Part shown: piece by piece, positions 33,383-44,621 of the stretch
Numbering within the stretch: the stretch's first letter is position 1
Layout: the number at the start of each line of letters is the position of its first letter
Source: Glutinoglossum americanum
Lineage: Eukaryota > Ascomycota > Geoglossomycetes > Geoglossales > Geoglossaceae
Direction of reading: 5' to 3'
DNA: 64,000 nucleotides
Assembly (NCBI GenBank): GCA_020080175.1
Contig: JAGHQL010000134.1
Location: 1-64,000, forward strand
Made by a program: the position numbers and the translations under genes
Notes under the pieces: generated by a model
Database searches by the model: none
What the model saw: the letters and a program-made list of their open reading frames with translations, nothing else
What the model was told of the DNA's origin: nothing

Positions 33383-34191
33383 CTAACCGAGTAGCTTTGC
33401 TATACCGTCATCGTCTGCCTGATGGTCATAGAAGGCGTCAGCCTTCGATGAGCTGCATCGGAGTTGCAATGACATATAGGGGGAAATGTGACATGGCGCA
33501 ATCCATGGTATATAGGTCAGGAAATACGACTCTCCCCATCTTCCTCGAAATCAAGCCTCACTCACCTCCATATCCTCTAAGCTGTCCTGCTGGCTAATGC
33601 ACCTCAGCACGTTCTTCTTACTACTCTCCTGCAGCTCGCCTGCCAGCAGCAGCTCGTCGAGAATGAAGTAGGCTTTTTGGAAGTTGAAGATGATGTCGAG
33701 CTCGCACACATTCCCGTAATATTTGTCCATCTGCTCGACATACCGGTGAACGATTTCGAGAGTGATGAGCTCGTTGTCAGTTGAGGAGCAGCCCGCGATG
33801 AAGAAGAGGGAGGCATAGCGACGATAGACCACTTTTGAGTCTGTGGAAGGTTGGTTAAGATAGGGTTCTGCATATAATTGAAGGCTGCTGCCGTGAGGGT
33901 GCTCACCTTTATATTCTAAGAAATTGCACATCCGCGTACGCCTCGATAGTACAAGCTGAGAGACATCCTTAACCACCTTGGCCTTTTCCTTTGGTGATAG
34001 AGTGGTGAACCACTTAGCCAACCGCTAGATACAAAATGATCAGCTAAATGCGATATCGTAAGAGTTGATTCCTACAGCGAAGGAAGACCTACAACTTTGC
34101 CCTGCCGTGATAGCAGAATGAGATAGCTGTGCGGCTTTCATCAGGAACAGCCTGTTCACAAGTGTAGGAATGGAACTTACTTGATTGCCAT
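33383..34191 (-). CDS. APS1: AP-1 clathrin adaptor complex, small (sigma) subunit
   Basis: Minus-strand exons 34181-34191 (11 nt, MAI plus two bases), 34093-34126, 33907-34024, 33566-33840 and probably 33383-33418 give 157 residues. The protein starts [20 protein letters not shown], then [40 protein letters not shown], and [20 protein letters not shown] with [20 protein letters not shown], the sigma longin fold. AP-1 sorts cargo between the trans-Golgi and endosomes. The last exon is a choice: reading on from exon 4 ends at 33551 (EDMEVSEA, 150 aa), while a perfect donor (GAG^GTGAGT) and a CTGAC...CATCAG acceptor give [15 protein letters not shown], which fits the usual ~157-residue length better. 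It is divergent from the GCLM gene (278 bp). Confidence 0.92.
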
Positions 34192-34258
34192 TTCTGCGGT
34201 GTAGGGTAAGTGGGCTAGGGCTGTAGATGATTTTCCGGTTTCTCTAAATTTCACAGAT

Positions 34259-34264
34259 CACGTG
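34259..34264. promoter_or_regulatory. Palindromic E-box CACGTG in the APS1-GCLM divergent promoter
   Basis: CACGTG is the core for bHLH factors such as Cbf1 and Pho4. It sits 68 nt upstream of the APS1 start. Cbf1 links to sulfur amino acid metabolism, which is relevant to glutathione synthesis, but binding is not shown. Confidence 0.25.
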
Positions 34265-34410
34265 CAAAGAGTCCTCTACCCCTCCCCCACCAGATTGGGA
34301 TACATAAAACATTCTCACTTTCTCATGAATATTCTCCTAGTGCTAGCACCGAGACATCTTTTGTCCTATAAATCAGGTGAGATAAGCTGGACAATCTCCC
34401 TTGACTCCCT

Positions 34411-34417
34411 TGACTAA
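34411..34417 (+). promoter_or_regulatory. Candidate Yap1/AP-1 site upstream of GCLM
   Basis: TGACTAA (TTAGTCA on the other strand) matches the Yap1 response element, 53 nt before the ATG of the glutamate-cysteine ligase modifier gene. Yeast GSH1 is controlled by Yap1 through a site of this type. Confidence 0.4.
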
Positions 34418-34469
34418 TTACTGATCTGTTACTATCGTTGTTACTAGGAAAAGCCTCGGGTATTGGACA

Positions 34470-35506
34470 ATGAAGCTCATTCTCTCAACTTCGTAAGTCC
34501 AAAACCACATCGACTCCACCAACTCCTACTAATTCCTTTCTTACCCCTTAGAAATGTCATGAGTGGAGGCTCTTCCATCATCCGCCATCCCGCAGTCGAA
34601 AAATCAAATACAGAACTAGTCAACTCCCTCCGGACAAACTTCCTCACTGCTCAACAATCTTCTTCGCCTACGCCTCTTACCGCAGGCAGTTCCTCCCCCA
34701 GCAGCACCTACAATGGTATCGCAACGGCGAAAGCAACGTTTCAGAGGCCTCACTTCCGAACGTGGATACGTGAACAAGAGGATACCCTGTATATACCGGC
34801 AATCGACTGGTCCCTCTGCGGCCTGGCAGAAGAGCGTAGCCAGTACGATATCACCGTTAAGCTCTTCTATCTTCCTAATGTACCACCTTCGCGACACTCT
34901 AGGCATACGATAGAGGCAATTGAGCTTGTTCTAAAAGAACTCCGCACCAAATCAATCGACCTCCTAATAGCCTCCTTCCCTGATGTGGCCTTCGACGCTG
35001 ACGACGAAGGTGGAGAGGAATGCGACGCCAGTTCAGGCGAAGATAGTCAAGACACGGGAGATATCGTAACAGCCTGGCGAACTCTCGAGACCCTTCACGC
35101 AAACGGCACAATCGCCCAACTAGGCCTCTCGGAATTCGGAAGCCAGCGCCTCGCGCGTTTCCTTCCACATGCCAAGGTCCGCCCCTCCGTTGACCAGATC
35201 AACGTCCGCGATTGCTGCGTGGTACCCAAACCACTCATTGTCTATGCAAAACGAGAGGGCATCGAGTTGCTGACGCACAATGACTGCACGAACATCCTGC
35301 CTACCGGAACTCTCAGGGAGCTCCTAGGATCTGACGAGAAAGGCGCTGGGGTGCTAGCTGAGAGTCGAGAGGTGAGCGCGACAGGCCGTGAGGGGTTGAT
35401 AGGAGAGGTGGAACCGCAGTTTGTGGTGAAGTATACAGCGGTTGTGAAGGAGAGAGGGGTTGTGGAGAATAAGGGGTATTTTGCTGTTGCAGAGCTGAAG
35501 GGTTGA
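34470..35506 (+). CDS. Glutamate-cysteine ligase modifier (regulatory) subunit
   Basis: Exons 34470-34492 and 34552-35506 (59-nt intron, GTAAGT...TTAG) give 325 residues. The small first exon supplies MKLILSTS, and the join gives the family start MKLILSTSNVMSGGSSIIR. The rest is an aldo-keto-reductase-like fold: DITVKLFYLPN, SIDLLIASFPDVAFDADDEG, AWRTLETLHANGTIAQLGLS, RPSVDQINVRDCCVVPKPLI and EGIELLTHNDCTNILP. In animals this subunit raises the activity of the catalytic ligase in the first step of glutathione synthesis; fungal homologues are inferred to act likewise. The acidic insert after FDADDEGG is not typical of the AKR core. It converges on BUD32 (274 bp between stops). Confidence 0.93.
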
Positions 35507-35780
35507 AATAGGGAGAATATCTCCTTTTGTTTCTTTTCGATTCTCCATATCGAGAACCTCTCCATTGCATTACCGGCTCATGAGGTTGCTGCTTGTTCCT
35601 AGAGTTAAATCGGGCGTTTATGGGGGTAACGGCTTTATCCTTCTTCCGTGTATATAGTTCGCCAACCCTCTGGTCTGAAGTGTCCACAGTGAATACCATC
35701 CAAGCCAGGACTATCAACCCTAAAGGCTTCCGTACCCGCTCTAGCAGAATAGGTAAAACAGCCTTTACAGCCAGCCCCCT

Positions 35781-36581
35781 TCAACCAACCATACTCCTCT
35801 TTCTCCCCCTCATCCTCACGTCCTCCAACCTCCTCAATACAACCTTTGCCCCCTTATAACTCTCCTCATAACTTCTTAATACTTCCTGAAAGAGCCCCTC
35901 GGCCTTCGGATGCGTCGAGATGAATGCTCGTTCCAGGACATAGAGGTCCACGGCTTTATCCTCGTCCTGAACGGAAACGGCGCCGAGACCAAAGTCAATT
36001 AGGACGACTTGGCCATCGAGTGGGGAGGAGGCGGTAGTGGGTTGGAGCATTAGGTTACTAGTCGTTAGATCTCCGTGCACCACACCTGCCACATGCAGCC
36101 TTCCCACCGCCCGCCCCACTCGTCCCATCAACCCTCTAACACTCTCCTCTCCCACCTCCCTCTTGGTCAAAAACGCTGCCAGCGCATCTCTCACTGAACC
36201 CCCCCCAATCCACTCCATCAACATCCACCCTTGCTCCCAATCCACAAAATACACTGCTGGCACACGGACACCCTCCCTACGGCATTTGGTTAATATGCGG
36301 GCTTCGGAGAGGATTCGGTGGCGGGTTAGTCGTGCATCGAGGGTTGGGTGTCGGTAGGGCTTTGGAGGGCGATGCTTCAGTGCTGCGGGGAGGTGGGGGG
36401 TTAGATAGGTTGTTTTGTAGATGAGGGCTTCGGCGCCTTGGGTTAGGAGGGTCGGGGGGTTTTGGGTGGTGAAAGTTGGTGGGAGAGTGGGGAGAGCGGG
36501 GTGGGGGGTTGATGAAGATTGTGATTGAGAATTTTCTTGCAACAGCAGTGAGGGGAGATTCTGTTGTGGCTGGAGTGACAT
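35781..36581 (-). CDS. BUD32: KEOPS complex atypical kinase/ATPase
   Basis: Single exon, 266 residues. The ATP-binding entry is TQGAEALIYKTTYL; the catalytic loop is HGDLTTSNLML (Asp171, Asn176) and the metal loop LIDFGLG (Asp196). The C-terminal tail RMRGRKRSMVG is the hallmark of BUD32. With Kae1, Cgi121, Pcc1 and Gon7 it makes t6A37 in ANN-decoding tRNAs. The first ~45 residues are Pro/Gln/Ser-rich and precede the minimal kinase, a fungal extension; no closer Met fits the domain better. It ends convergently with the GCLM gene. The upstream side faces the gene-poor island. Confidence 0.95.
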   Translation of the reverse strand: MSLQPQQNLPSLLLQENSQSQSSSTPHPALPTLPPTFTTQNPPTLLTQGAEALIYKTTYLTPHLPAALKHRPPKPYRHPTLDARLTRHRILSEARILTKCRREGVRVPAVYFVDWEQGWMLMEWIGGGSVRDALAAFLTKREVGEESVRGLMGRVGRAVGRLHVAGVVHGDLTTSNLMLQPTTASSPLDGQVVLIDFGLGAVSVQDEDKAVDLYVLERAFISTHPKAEGLFQEVLRSYEESYKGAKVVLRRLEDVRMRGRKRSMVG

Positions 36582-39267
36582 CTTTTATTTCTCCCTAGGG
36601 AGGGAGCGAAATATTCGTGAAATCGTTTTATTGTACGAAGTAGTATCGAGGTTGATGACGGGATGAGAAATATTAAAGCGGCTGCCCACTGACTGCCCAA
36701 TTAGTGTTAGCCCAAGTAGATATCGATAACGCCCAATATTTGTGTAAACACGAGGATGGCAACACTAAGCCCTAACTCACCCTATTAAATCACGTTGCGA
36801 TCACCAAAAAACAAAGCTAATGGAGAATCTAGTGTATTATGCAAGACCATAATTTCGACCTTACAAGACATAGTAATACATGGCTACGTTGTGTTGTGTT
36901 ACCCCCTACAGGCAACAAGCTTGTGCATCTGCTCTCAGAAGGCATATATTTCAACTTAAGCCACCTCAATTCAACCCGGCAACTTGGCGCAAGTAAACCT
37001 GACGCAGCCAAGTCTTGATCGGAACGTCCATAGTTCAGATCTCGCCGCATTCAAATAATAATAATAATAATACGGATGCTGGTGAATTACGCGATTCTGT
37101 TTAGTAACTGATGAAGCCCGGTTATAGAACACCCCAGATCCCAAGTGATGGAATAGTTATACTGGAGTCAACCCCTTGATGCGGCATACGGAACCTGTCG
37201 GATAAGATGAATCCTCCGGTTCAATCGCGTTGGAAAGATTAGCTGAACAGTGAATCCATAAGACCGCTGGTCCACTTGGTGATGCGCCTTACGAGCGGGA
37301 CCCTCTCTTTGCCATAACTAAGGTAGCCTTCATAGCTATCGATTCATTGACAGGCAAAGTCGCTTCAATAGGCTGGGACGCCAACAGGACTCTTACGGAT
37401 CGATCAGGTAAGGCAGACTGATGCTTAGACGGTTGAAATTTCACCAACACCAATCGCGCTGATCCCTTGGATGCCGGAACCATCTAGACTGAGCAGATAT
37501 CGCCCAATTGGACATAGCATTCTCCGTGGCATACGGGAATATTCAGCCGATCCTTCATGAATCACTTAATAGCAGAGGCTGTGCTATAGGAGCTATAAGA
37601 GCTAGCCAACTAATTTCCCTAATCCCCTCCTTAAGATTTGTCGGTCCGCCTCTATGAGATTACCTACAAGGGTCTGTGGGATCTGCAGGCGAGGCGGAAT
37701 AGCAGGCATTGCAGTGTCTTAGGGGTTCACTTAGATTGTGTTAGTGGGTATTAGACCAGCTCTCCCACAAGGAGGGTCATTTCGGACAGGTCCACTGGTC
37801 CCTTGACTGGGGTGTGAATCCCTCCGATACTCCGATGTTTGGTGCCTCTTTTCTGCGAGACTTGGAGGCTTCCAGTTGACTACGCGGCACAGTGCCAACG
37901 GTACCGGCAGGGAAGATGCGAGGGAAGTCACCAGAGATGACCAGGATGAGGTTAAGGGATCAAAGCAGCGGACGCCGTCTTGCAGTTGCCGTTCTTCAAT
38001 ACGAGCTATTATCCTATCGACTTTGGGGCAAGGCGTCAAGGATTGGTGGTAGTAGGGCATTTTTGGAACTCAAACAGCAATTACCTCGAATTCTGCAAGG
38101 CAAATTCGCGATACAGGATCGATTGGATAACGGCACTCCACCGGCGGCGCGGAGGAGGAAGGAACGCCTCGTTCCTTTCTTTTATCCTAATTGGGCTTGT
38201 GCATAGTAGGGAAGACATGCACATAGTCTTGTCTCCTAACCTGCGGGATGGCTATATCAGATTTCCGTTCTCTCAACCAAGAGAGGCGGACGAGATAATC
38301 TAGTGGAAGTAGCGGATCAAGCAATAGTCTGCCAGTCAGGTACTAGATTAGGGAACCTCTAACTTGGCCAACCCTTCGCACCAGTTGAAAACCTACATAC
38401 GAACTTGCTTCAGTGGTGATAGGTAGAAGTAAGGCTTAGTCTTCCAGCCGGATAACAGGACGCCAGCAATGAGAAGGTCATGAAGTCAGCATTTCATTAG
38501 TGTGTGTAATGATACTAGCAAGGAAGGCGGGCTTCCCCTATACACCTCTAGAAATAAGCTATTCAGGCAAGCTTTTCTCTTGCTGCTGCTAGGGATGACA
38601 CAACCTGCACGGGAATCAGAAGTTGTGTTGACTAGATGGATACCACTCTATTAGAAGATACCCTACTAGATAAATCACATATCCTTCTATGCATTAAGCT
38701 ACTCTATTGGATAATAGGAGGTCACTAACTAGGGATTGATAAGGTAGACTTTTTCGAAATGCTCCTATGATTGAGATAGCTCTAAGGCGAGGATATCCGA
38801 GATAGAAGAAGTGGATGAAAGATAGGTAGCTACGCGAAAAGTCGAGCAAGTGCGCAAGGGGGGTATTACAGCATTTTGGGATTCGCTTTCAAAAGGATGG
38901 CTTACCAAACGCTCCTTAGAGGAATTCTATAGTATAAGAAAAATAAAACAATGCACGTGCATCAATGGTATTATGTAAGATCCTAACTCTTCTCGAATTC
39001 GCTTGTCTATTTATTTTGGATGAGCTCTCTCGTAAAAGTCTGGCTAAGCATCGACTAGAATCTAGAATGCTATCGGTCTGTAGTCCCAGATTTGCGAATA
39101 CTATATTCTCCTCTAAGGGTATATTAGTGCTGCATTCAATTATGGGAAATGCTTTGCTTATCTCCTTTAACTCGAACAAAGCCTCAAAGCCTGTTTGTTG
39201 ATCTGTCTAAAGATATTGAATACCCTATCAGAGAAGCGCGATGATGAAAGGGAGGACCTTGGTTGCA

Positions 39268-39498
39268 CTAATTCATCACAGATCTCCGTCCAGTTATCCG
39301 GTTTCGGAGTAACACAGTTACCAGGATAATCATACATATTAGGATAAACATTATGGTCGATGAGTTTTGCTCAAAGTCGCCGTCATCAGAAGACCTTCTG
39401 GCACTGGTTTTCGTAGAAGATTTGCTGTTTGTGGACATGCCTTTCCTGGTAGTGGACCGGCTTGAGGCTATCGTATAAGCGGAAGAATTTTCTCCCAT
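39268..39498 (-). CDS. Small putative single-pass membrane protein (76 aa)
   Basis: ATG to TAG. The first ~48 residues are Ser/Thr/Lys-rich (MGENSSAYTIASSRSTTRKG). They are followed by one hydrophobic helix (TIMFILICMIILVTVLL) and a basic tail RNRITGRRSVMN. The layout is that of a small tail-anchored protein. I know no family. It lies alone in gene-poor DNA, so chance is possible. Confidence 0.3.
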   Translation of the reverse strand: MGENSSAYTIASSRSTTRKGMSTNSKSSTKTSARRSSDDGDFEQNSSTIMFILICMIILVTVLLRNRITGRRSVMN

Positions 39499-40027
39499 GG
39501 GTTCAGGATACTAAAGAGACTTAATTAGTAAACTGGAACATACTCTCTATTAGTCTTATCCCTCTAAGGTCACAAAGATCAAGGCAGCCGTGCCCGGCAA
39601 AATACTCTACCTGGTCCAAATAGGAGATTCTCCTCCAGTCACGCCTATAGTAATGAAATATCCTTTATTCTTTATCTACTTGACTTTTTCTAGTCTACCA
39701 CGGCTCCCCTCGTAGCCTCCCGCCGGACCTTCCCACCTTCGCTGGCGATTCCGCGCTGGGACTGCCTTTTTTTCCCCTTTGGAAACCAGACCAGCACACC
39801 CACTTCTTGGGATCCATTGAGGTAACCACCTGGCTGTCTTTCTTGCCGGTCTGGACACCTCCCGGGGGCAGCTGGCTGAGCTTGTGCCTAACGACATGCT
39901 CCGCTTTGGGATTTCTCCGGCTACATTTGGTAGCCCCTGGAAGGGCGATTTGGGCGGTCTAGGCCCTTGGCTATTGGAAGGGGTCTTGTAGAGTCACGTA
40001 GCAAATTAGCTCCGTTTGCAGCATTGC

Positions 40028-40650
40028 TGTCACGACTCGCGGTCGGTTACCCGGCGAGGCGGTTCGAGTCTCCGCAGCCGGGTGGGTAGTGCTATGCGAA
40101 CGACGTCTAACTCATATGGTCATATAGGTTACGATGGCGTCCGGTCTATATTGCAAGCATGACGTTCAGTCCATATTGAAAGCCCTTTGTATATAAGCGA
40201 CTCGCTGGCCTCCTGAGTCTTGCCTAGATGCAGACCAGGCGGCTATCCTTCGTGGTCGTTGCGAGCTGTAACGCCACACTGCCATCGAACCCCCTGGAGC
40301 CCTAGAGCCCTCAACGTCGAAGCGCCTTCCTATAGCCTTGGCATCGAGGGTTCTTACACTCTGGGACGGTTCGGAGCGCCCTCGTCCAAAGATTGGCTGA
40401 ATCCGATTTTTCGTGGTGCGCGTCGCCACGTTCAATGTCCCACTTGAGAAAGGGTGAGGAAAGTATTGTAAGGCTATGTCGATTCTCGCGGTATGGTGGA
40501 GGAGTTCGGTATGTATGACGTCACTAGACGTCGTTTCGCGGGCACGGATACGTAGACACACAACTGTATGTAGAATCAATTCTATTGACTATATAACGAC
40601 TGGCTAGCTAGAAGAGAAGTTCTACGAGTGCAGGTGCTGCCAGGCACCTT
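40028..40650. repeat. LTR-like fragment (possible solo LTR of a Ty3-type element)
   Basis: It begins TGTCACGACTCGCGG, the kind of end seen in fungal Ty3/gypsy LTRs. It has a TATATAA-like promoter box near 40190 and is followed by sequence starting TGGTGGGTTCG that could be a primer-binding region. No second copy or coding part is found in the window, and the right end is uncertain. It looks like an old, incomplete copy. Confidence 0.25.
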
Positions 40651-41208
40651 ATGTGTTGGTGGGTTCGCCCCGCGAACCGCAGAATAGGGGTCAGGGGTAA
40701 TCCACGTGATCTACCCCCTTATTCCAATTGGGAATAACGTCAACAAACTTTTCATGTGGCGGCGCCACAGCATATCCACAACAGAAAGGCTCGGGTGGTA
40801 GAAGCATGTTTATTGAAGATGGAAGCGGCGGACAACTAAAGAAGCACAACCCTCATAGGCACAAAGCCACCCTCCACAGTGTTCGATGAACACCTTGCCA
40901 AGTATGAGAACTGCCATTTCTGGGGAGGTTGCTCTCTCTGCTACAGCTCTGGATCAACTTCATAACACCAGAGTTAGTTTTTGTGCGGACTGTGGAGATG
41001 AAAGCTTGGTGAATGTGGAAATTGGTGGTGGAGTCATTGTCGCCAGCCTGATTTGTTTGAGGTTTTTGTTCAGCCTCGGGGGAACTTGTATTAATATGAG
41101 AGTAGGGCCCATGGATTCCCAGTCTATCTCCGCCACCCTGTAGTGCCCCTGGTAATTTTGCATACACAACTTGGTTGTTGAGGATTCTGAACTGTACGCG
41201 TTAATAAG

Positions 41209-43219
41209 ATGCGGAAAATATGGTTCTTTTTAGCTCTTCACTTTGTTTTCTTCGAACTTACTTACGGGTTCCAATCGTTTAAAAGCCAATGCAACGCAAC
41301 CTATTATGAGAAGCATCTTAACGACTCTCGCCCGGGACTCGTCGATGCGAAGGGGAACCCTGTTGGGGACATAAAACTTGCTGCAGGCATTGATGTTGAT
41401 AAGTGCTATGAGGTCTGTGGTGGAGACTATCAGGTATGCTTTTATCGCCGAGGACCTAGCAAGATGTGTCTGACGTGATCAGGATTTCGACTACCTAAGT
41501 TTTGCATCCTCTTTCACTACCTGGCTCCTCCCGTGGCTTACATTAATTTCACAACTCCCTTACGAAGCGTCAAACAGTCGGGCCAATATCATGAGTGTAC
41601 TGCTTGCATTAGGCAGCCCGGCAATGATTACCTATTCTGTAACCTTAACAGTCCTAAACGGTTACAGCATACGACAGAAATTCAAGAACCTTAGAAACAG
41701 GTGCACCAATATTCAGAACAGAGATCTGTATAGGCGCCGGATAAAAGCAGCCGCTTTCATTCTTCAAGAATCTCAACAAGTGCCTATGCGGACCTCAGAA
41801 GACAACGGCTGGCTAAGCGGTCTTGTGGTTCTCCGGGAGAATCAAGCATGGTGGAAAAATACGGAAAAGCATCTATCGGGCACTAGGAGGGGGAGGACCT
41901 TTTCTCTGTATACACAAATATCGATGGCTAGCGTCGCTTGGCTCTTGACAGTTATTGGTGCACTTATTGGAAACATCGGTGATACTACCACTGCTCTTCA
42001 ATTGTCGAGCGGGAGTATCTGGCTATGGATGATCCCGGTTATCCTTGGCTGGATTATGGGTAATATGGCTCCTTATCTTGAATCGCAAGAAACTCAGCTA
42101 ACTTTCATAGCGGGAACGCAGAGCAGCTCCAGAGCAATCAACGATGCACTTTGCGACGAACATCACCCCGCGACACGCATCAGCAGTCAACCAGATGGGA
42201 ATGGGAATATTTATACTCATGGGGAGCAGACGGGTGTCAAGAATCGCATCGGGTTTGCGACTAGACCCGATCCAAATGCTAATCCTAATAACAACGTTGG
42301 TGCACTGCCGCTTATTGGTCCCGGTATTATCCACGCGGGGACTAATCCTAACCCTCCCGAAGACGAAGATTTTCCCTGGCTAGGATCAAGCTTATCGGGC
42401 GATGAAGCTGAAGCGGGGCCAGTTTACAACTATGCACGTCTGTTTACATGGTGGGCCTTTGCTGAAACTATGGAGAATGCATTCAGCTCAATGATTAGAA
42501 GTATGATGCAGAATGTTCCCCTGGATCTAGACGGCCTTCAGCAACAACAGCAACAGCAACAGCAACCGGGGTTTGTTCGCAGAGAAGTGGCCAGATTCTG
42601 CGGACTTGCGCATGGAACACGTCGCGCGTATTATGAATGGGCAGATATGCCAGCCATAGTCTGGCGTCACATGTTCTACGCTGCCGCGGTCGCAATAATC
42701 TTGCAGTGGGGGATTACTGGAGCATCCCTTATGATAGCATATCTTACACCAACGGTTGGTCTTGGTTGCCGCTCAGGTACTTACCTTATTTATGGCTCGG
42801 TTGCCACGTTATCTTGGTTCCTTCTTATCCTTTCTTCGCTATTTTCTCATGGCACAATATTATACCTCCAACGTCAATTCGAGCAAAAGGATGTAGTTGT
42901 ACCACGGATTCTCTGTGCCTTGACTCTTGCTACACGGAAAACAGGCAAGGGCCTGGCATTGCTGAATGCTGTATTTCTATTCACATCCTGCATATTCGAG
43001 TATACTGGCTTCTACGGTAGGTGCTGGTGCCAAGCTAATGTACCAAGTATGGGTAGCAGGGGTTATTCAGTGATCTTCCTAACTCCCAGCGATGTGGCAA
43101 CGAAAGCAAAGAGATATTGGGGTGGTGGCATTACAATTTCACTTATTGTGGGCATCTTTACATGGGGGTTCTTTTATCTCTGCACCAAGGATAACTGGGA
43201 AATTGAAATTGACGACTAA
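41209..43219 (+). CDS. Multi-pass membrane protein with Cys-bearing extracellular N-terminus, unknown function
   Basis: Exons 41209-41433 and 41483-43219 (49-nt intron, GTATGC...TCAG, phase 0) give 653 residues. A signal peptide (MRKIWFFLALHFVFFELTYG) is followed by a short ectodomain with Cys in QCNATYYEKH and DKCYEVCGGDYQ. Then comes FTTWLLPWLTLISQLPYEAS and a membrane region around residues 80-135 (LLALGSPAMITYSVTLTVL). Two more helices lie near 210-265. A long hydrophilic loop contains a nine-Gln run (near 42540-42563). Four further helices end the protein. I recall the TTWLLPWL...QLPYE...GSPA pattern from unannotated Pezizomycotina membrane proteins, but no function is known to me. The next gene downstream, in the same direction, is also a multi-pass orphan. 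Confidence 0.82.
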
Positions 43220-43901
43220 AAGGAACCATTGTGATGGATGGTAGCACTACTACCTAGCTAAGGAGGTGGCATGTAGGCTATGAAAGCGGTGATGACAAAG
43301 CATCGCGAAGTCATAGTCGTTGAATCATTCTTTATAGATGCCTATTCTGAAGCAATGGGAACAATTCTTATAGTCTCATACTGGTTCTCCATAAAAGAGG
43401 CCTTAATCTGTACTTTTGATATTGCTCTCTGTAGGCTGTGGTCAATACACTCGTTTTGCTCCCTAACTCCTGTGCCTCAGCAGGGATAACGTGTGTGATG
43501 GGGTCCTCCCGCAATAGCTGACCCCGAGGGTGGTTTAGGCAGTGTGGCGTTCCACGGGCCGATGAGGTAGCGCTATGGTGAGCAAGCAATTGCTCTGAGG
43601 CGTCGCACACGTTGGTTGCTGCAATGACGGGCCCACGCCGGCTCGCTGTTGCACAGGCTATTAGGTATGCGTACGAGATATACGTGTGAGACTAATTTGT
43701 GAGAGAGTAAGACAATGGGTTCTCTATTGCTATGCGAGGAGCAATGCTAGGAGCAATCTCATATAGGAGTAGAAGCGTGCTTACAAGCGAAGTAGGACTT
43801 GAAGTAGAGTCAACGCAGAACTGATCGCTGGTCTTCCCACGAAGGCCAGCATAGCAACTATATGCTATAGAGGTTCATCGCCTCGTTGCTTCGCCATTAC
43901 C

Positions 43902-43969
43902 GGTGCGCTCACTATCTTGGTGCGCTTACCGCTATGGTGTGCCCATCATCATGGCGTGCTCACCGCCGT
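43902..43969. repeat. 17-nt tandem repeat, four degenerate units
   Basis: The units are GGTGCGCTCACTATCTT, GGTGCGCTTACCGCTAT, GGTGTGCCCATCATCAT and GGCGTGCTCACCGCCGT, back to back. The first six to eight bases are best conserved. It is non-coding in context. Confidence 0.7.
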
Positions 43970-44258
43970 GATAGAGTTTGTCATGTCAGAGCCCCCTATG
44001 GGTTACCCTGCTCAGCGGAGGTCGCCAAGCCGCATCGCTGTCACAGTGCTCTCTGCCGCTCTCTCCATTTTTAGACTCGACAGGTCTGAGCCAGTTGGGA
44101 TCTGTTAAAGGCTCCGACTCGGTGTTAGAAAAAATAGGCGTTGGTGATCACCCAGCTCAGGTGTTGCCTCACTCGGATCACCTAGCTCACCCAGCTAAAG
44201 CGGCGTCGCCCGGATGAGTGTAGGGCGCATTTTTGTTGTGTTTGCCAAGGCCCACTGT

Positions 44259-44346
44259 ACTTGGGGAGCAGGGGAAAGTCTGTGCCTAGCAACGCGCAAG
44301 CGAACGTATGGTTGCTTGGCACAGACTTTCCCCTACCCCCCCAAGT
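44259..44346. repeat. 88-nt foldback (inverted repeat) with 17-nt loop
   Basis: The left arm 44259-44293 and right arm 44311-44346 share a perfect 17-bp core (AGGGGAAAGTCTGTGCC), then one mismatch and AGCAAC, with ACTTGGGG at the outer ends. The spacer is 44294-44310. It may be a foldback transposon remnant or a hairpin RNA in the leader of the next gene, which starts 275 nt downstream. Confidence 0.75.
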
Positions 44347-44621
44347 AGCTAGCCGCTTGTAAGGAGGTCAGCGATCAGTTTTCCAGAATTTATCCACATT
44401 GCCCTCCGCCTCTGTTCTCCATCTCAGCACTCTAGTAACTACATAGGCGGGCCGCCAGCAACCCGCTAGCAAGCCTACAGCACGCCGTTTTGCCTCTACC
44501 CATTGTAGAACCATACTTGCGGCGAGCGGCTACCCCACAGCCCAGCTATGCCACACTGCCACGACCACCCTTAGAGCTCGTACGGCAGACGGCTTTGATA
44601 ATATCAAGCTTTTAAGTCAAG

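Larger units (their letters stand above)
36582..41208. other. 4.6-kb gene-poor region opening the accessory island
   Basis: There is no confident gene. It holds an (AAT)n tract near 37054-37072, a possible 76-residue membrane ORF (39268-39498), a coding-like fragment on the minus strand at 38916-39179 (unrecognised) and an LTR-like fragment starting at 40028. Composition changes repeatedly, from AT-rich (38600-39200) to GC-rich (39680-40080), which suggests old insertions. Confidence 0.5.
43220..44621. other. Repeat-bearing spacer between two membrane-protein genes
   Basis: 1.4 kb with no gene. It carries a four-unit 17-nt tandem repeat (43902-43969) and an 88-nt foldback (44259-44346). It is probably assembled from old insertions. 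Confidence 0.5.

Noticed and set aside
40065-40085. GGTTCGAGTCTCC as a tRNA T arm
   Set aside because: The T stem does not pair over five bases with a seven-base loop, and no cloverleaf can be drawn; it lies in an LTR-like fragment.
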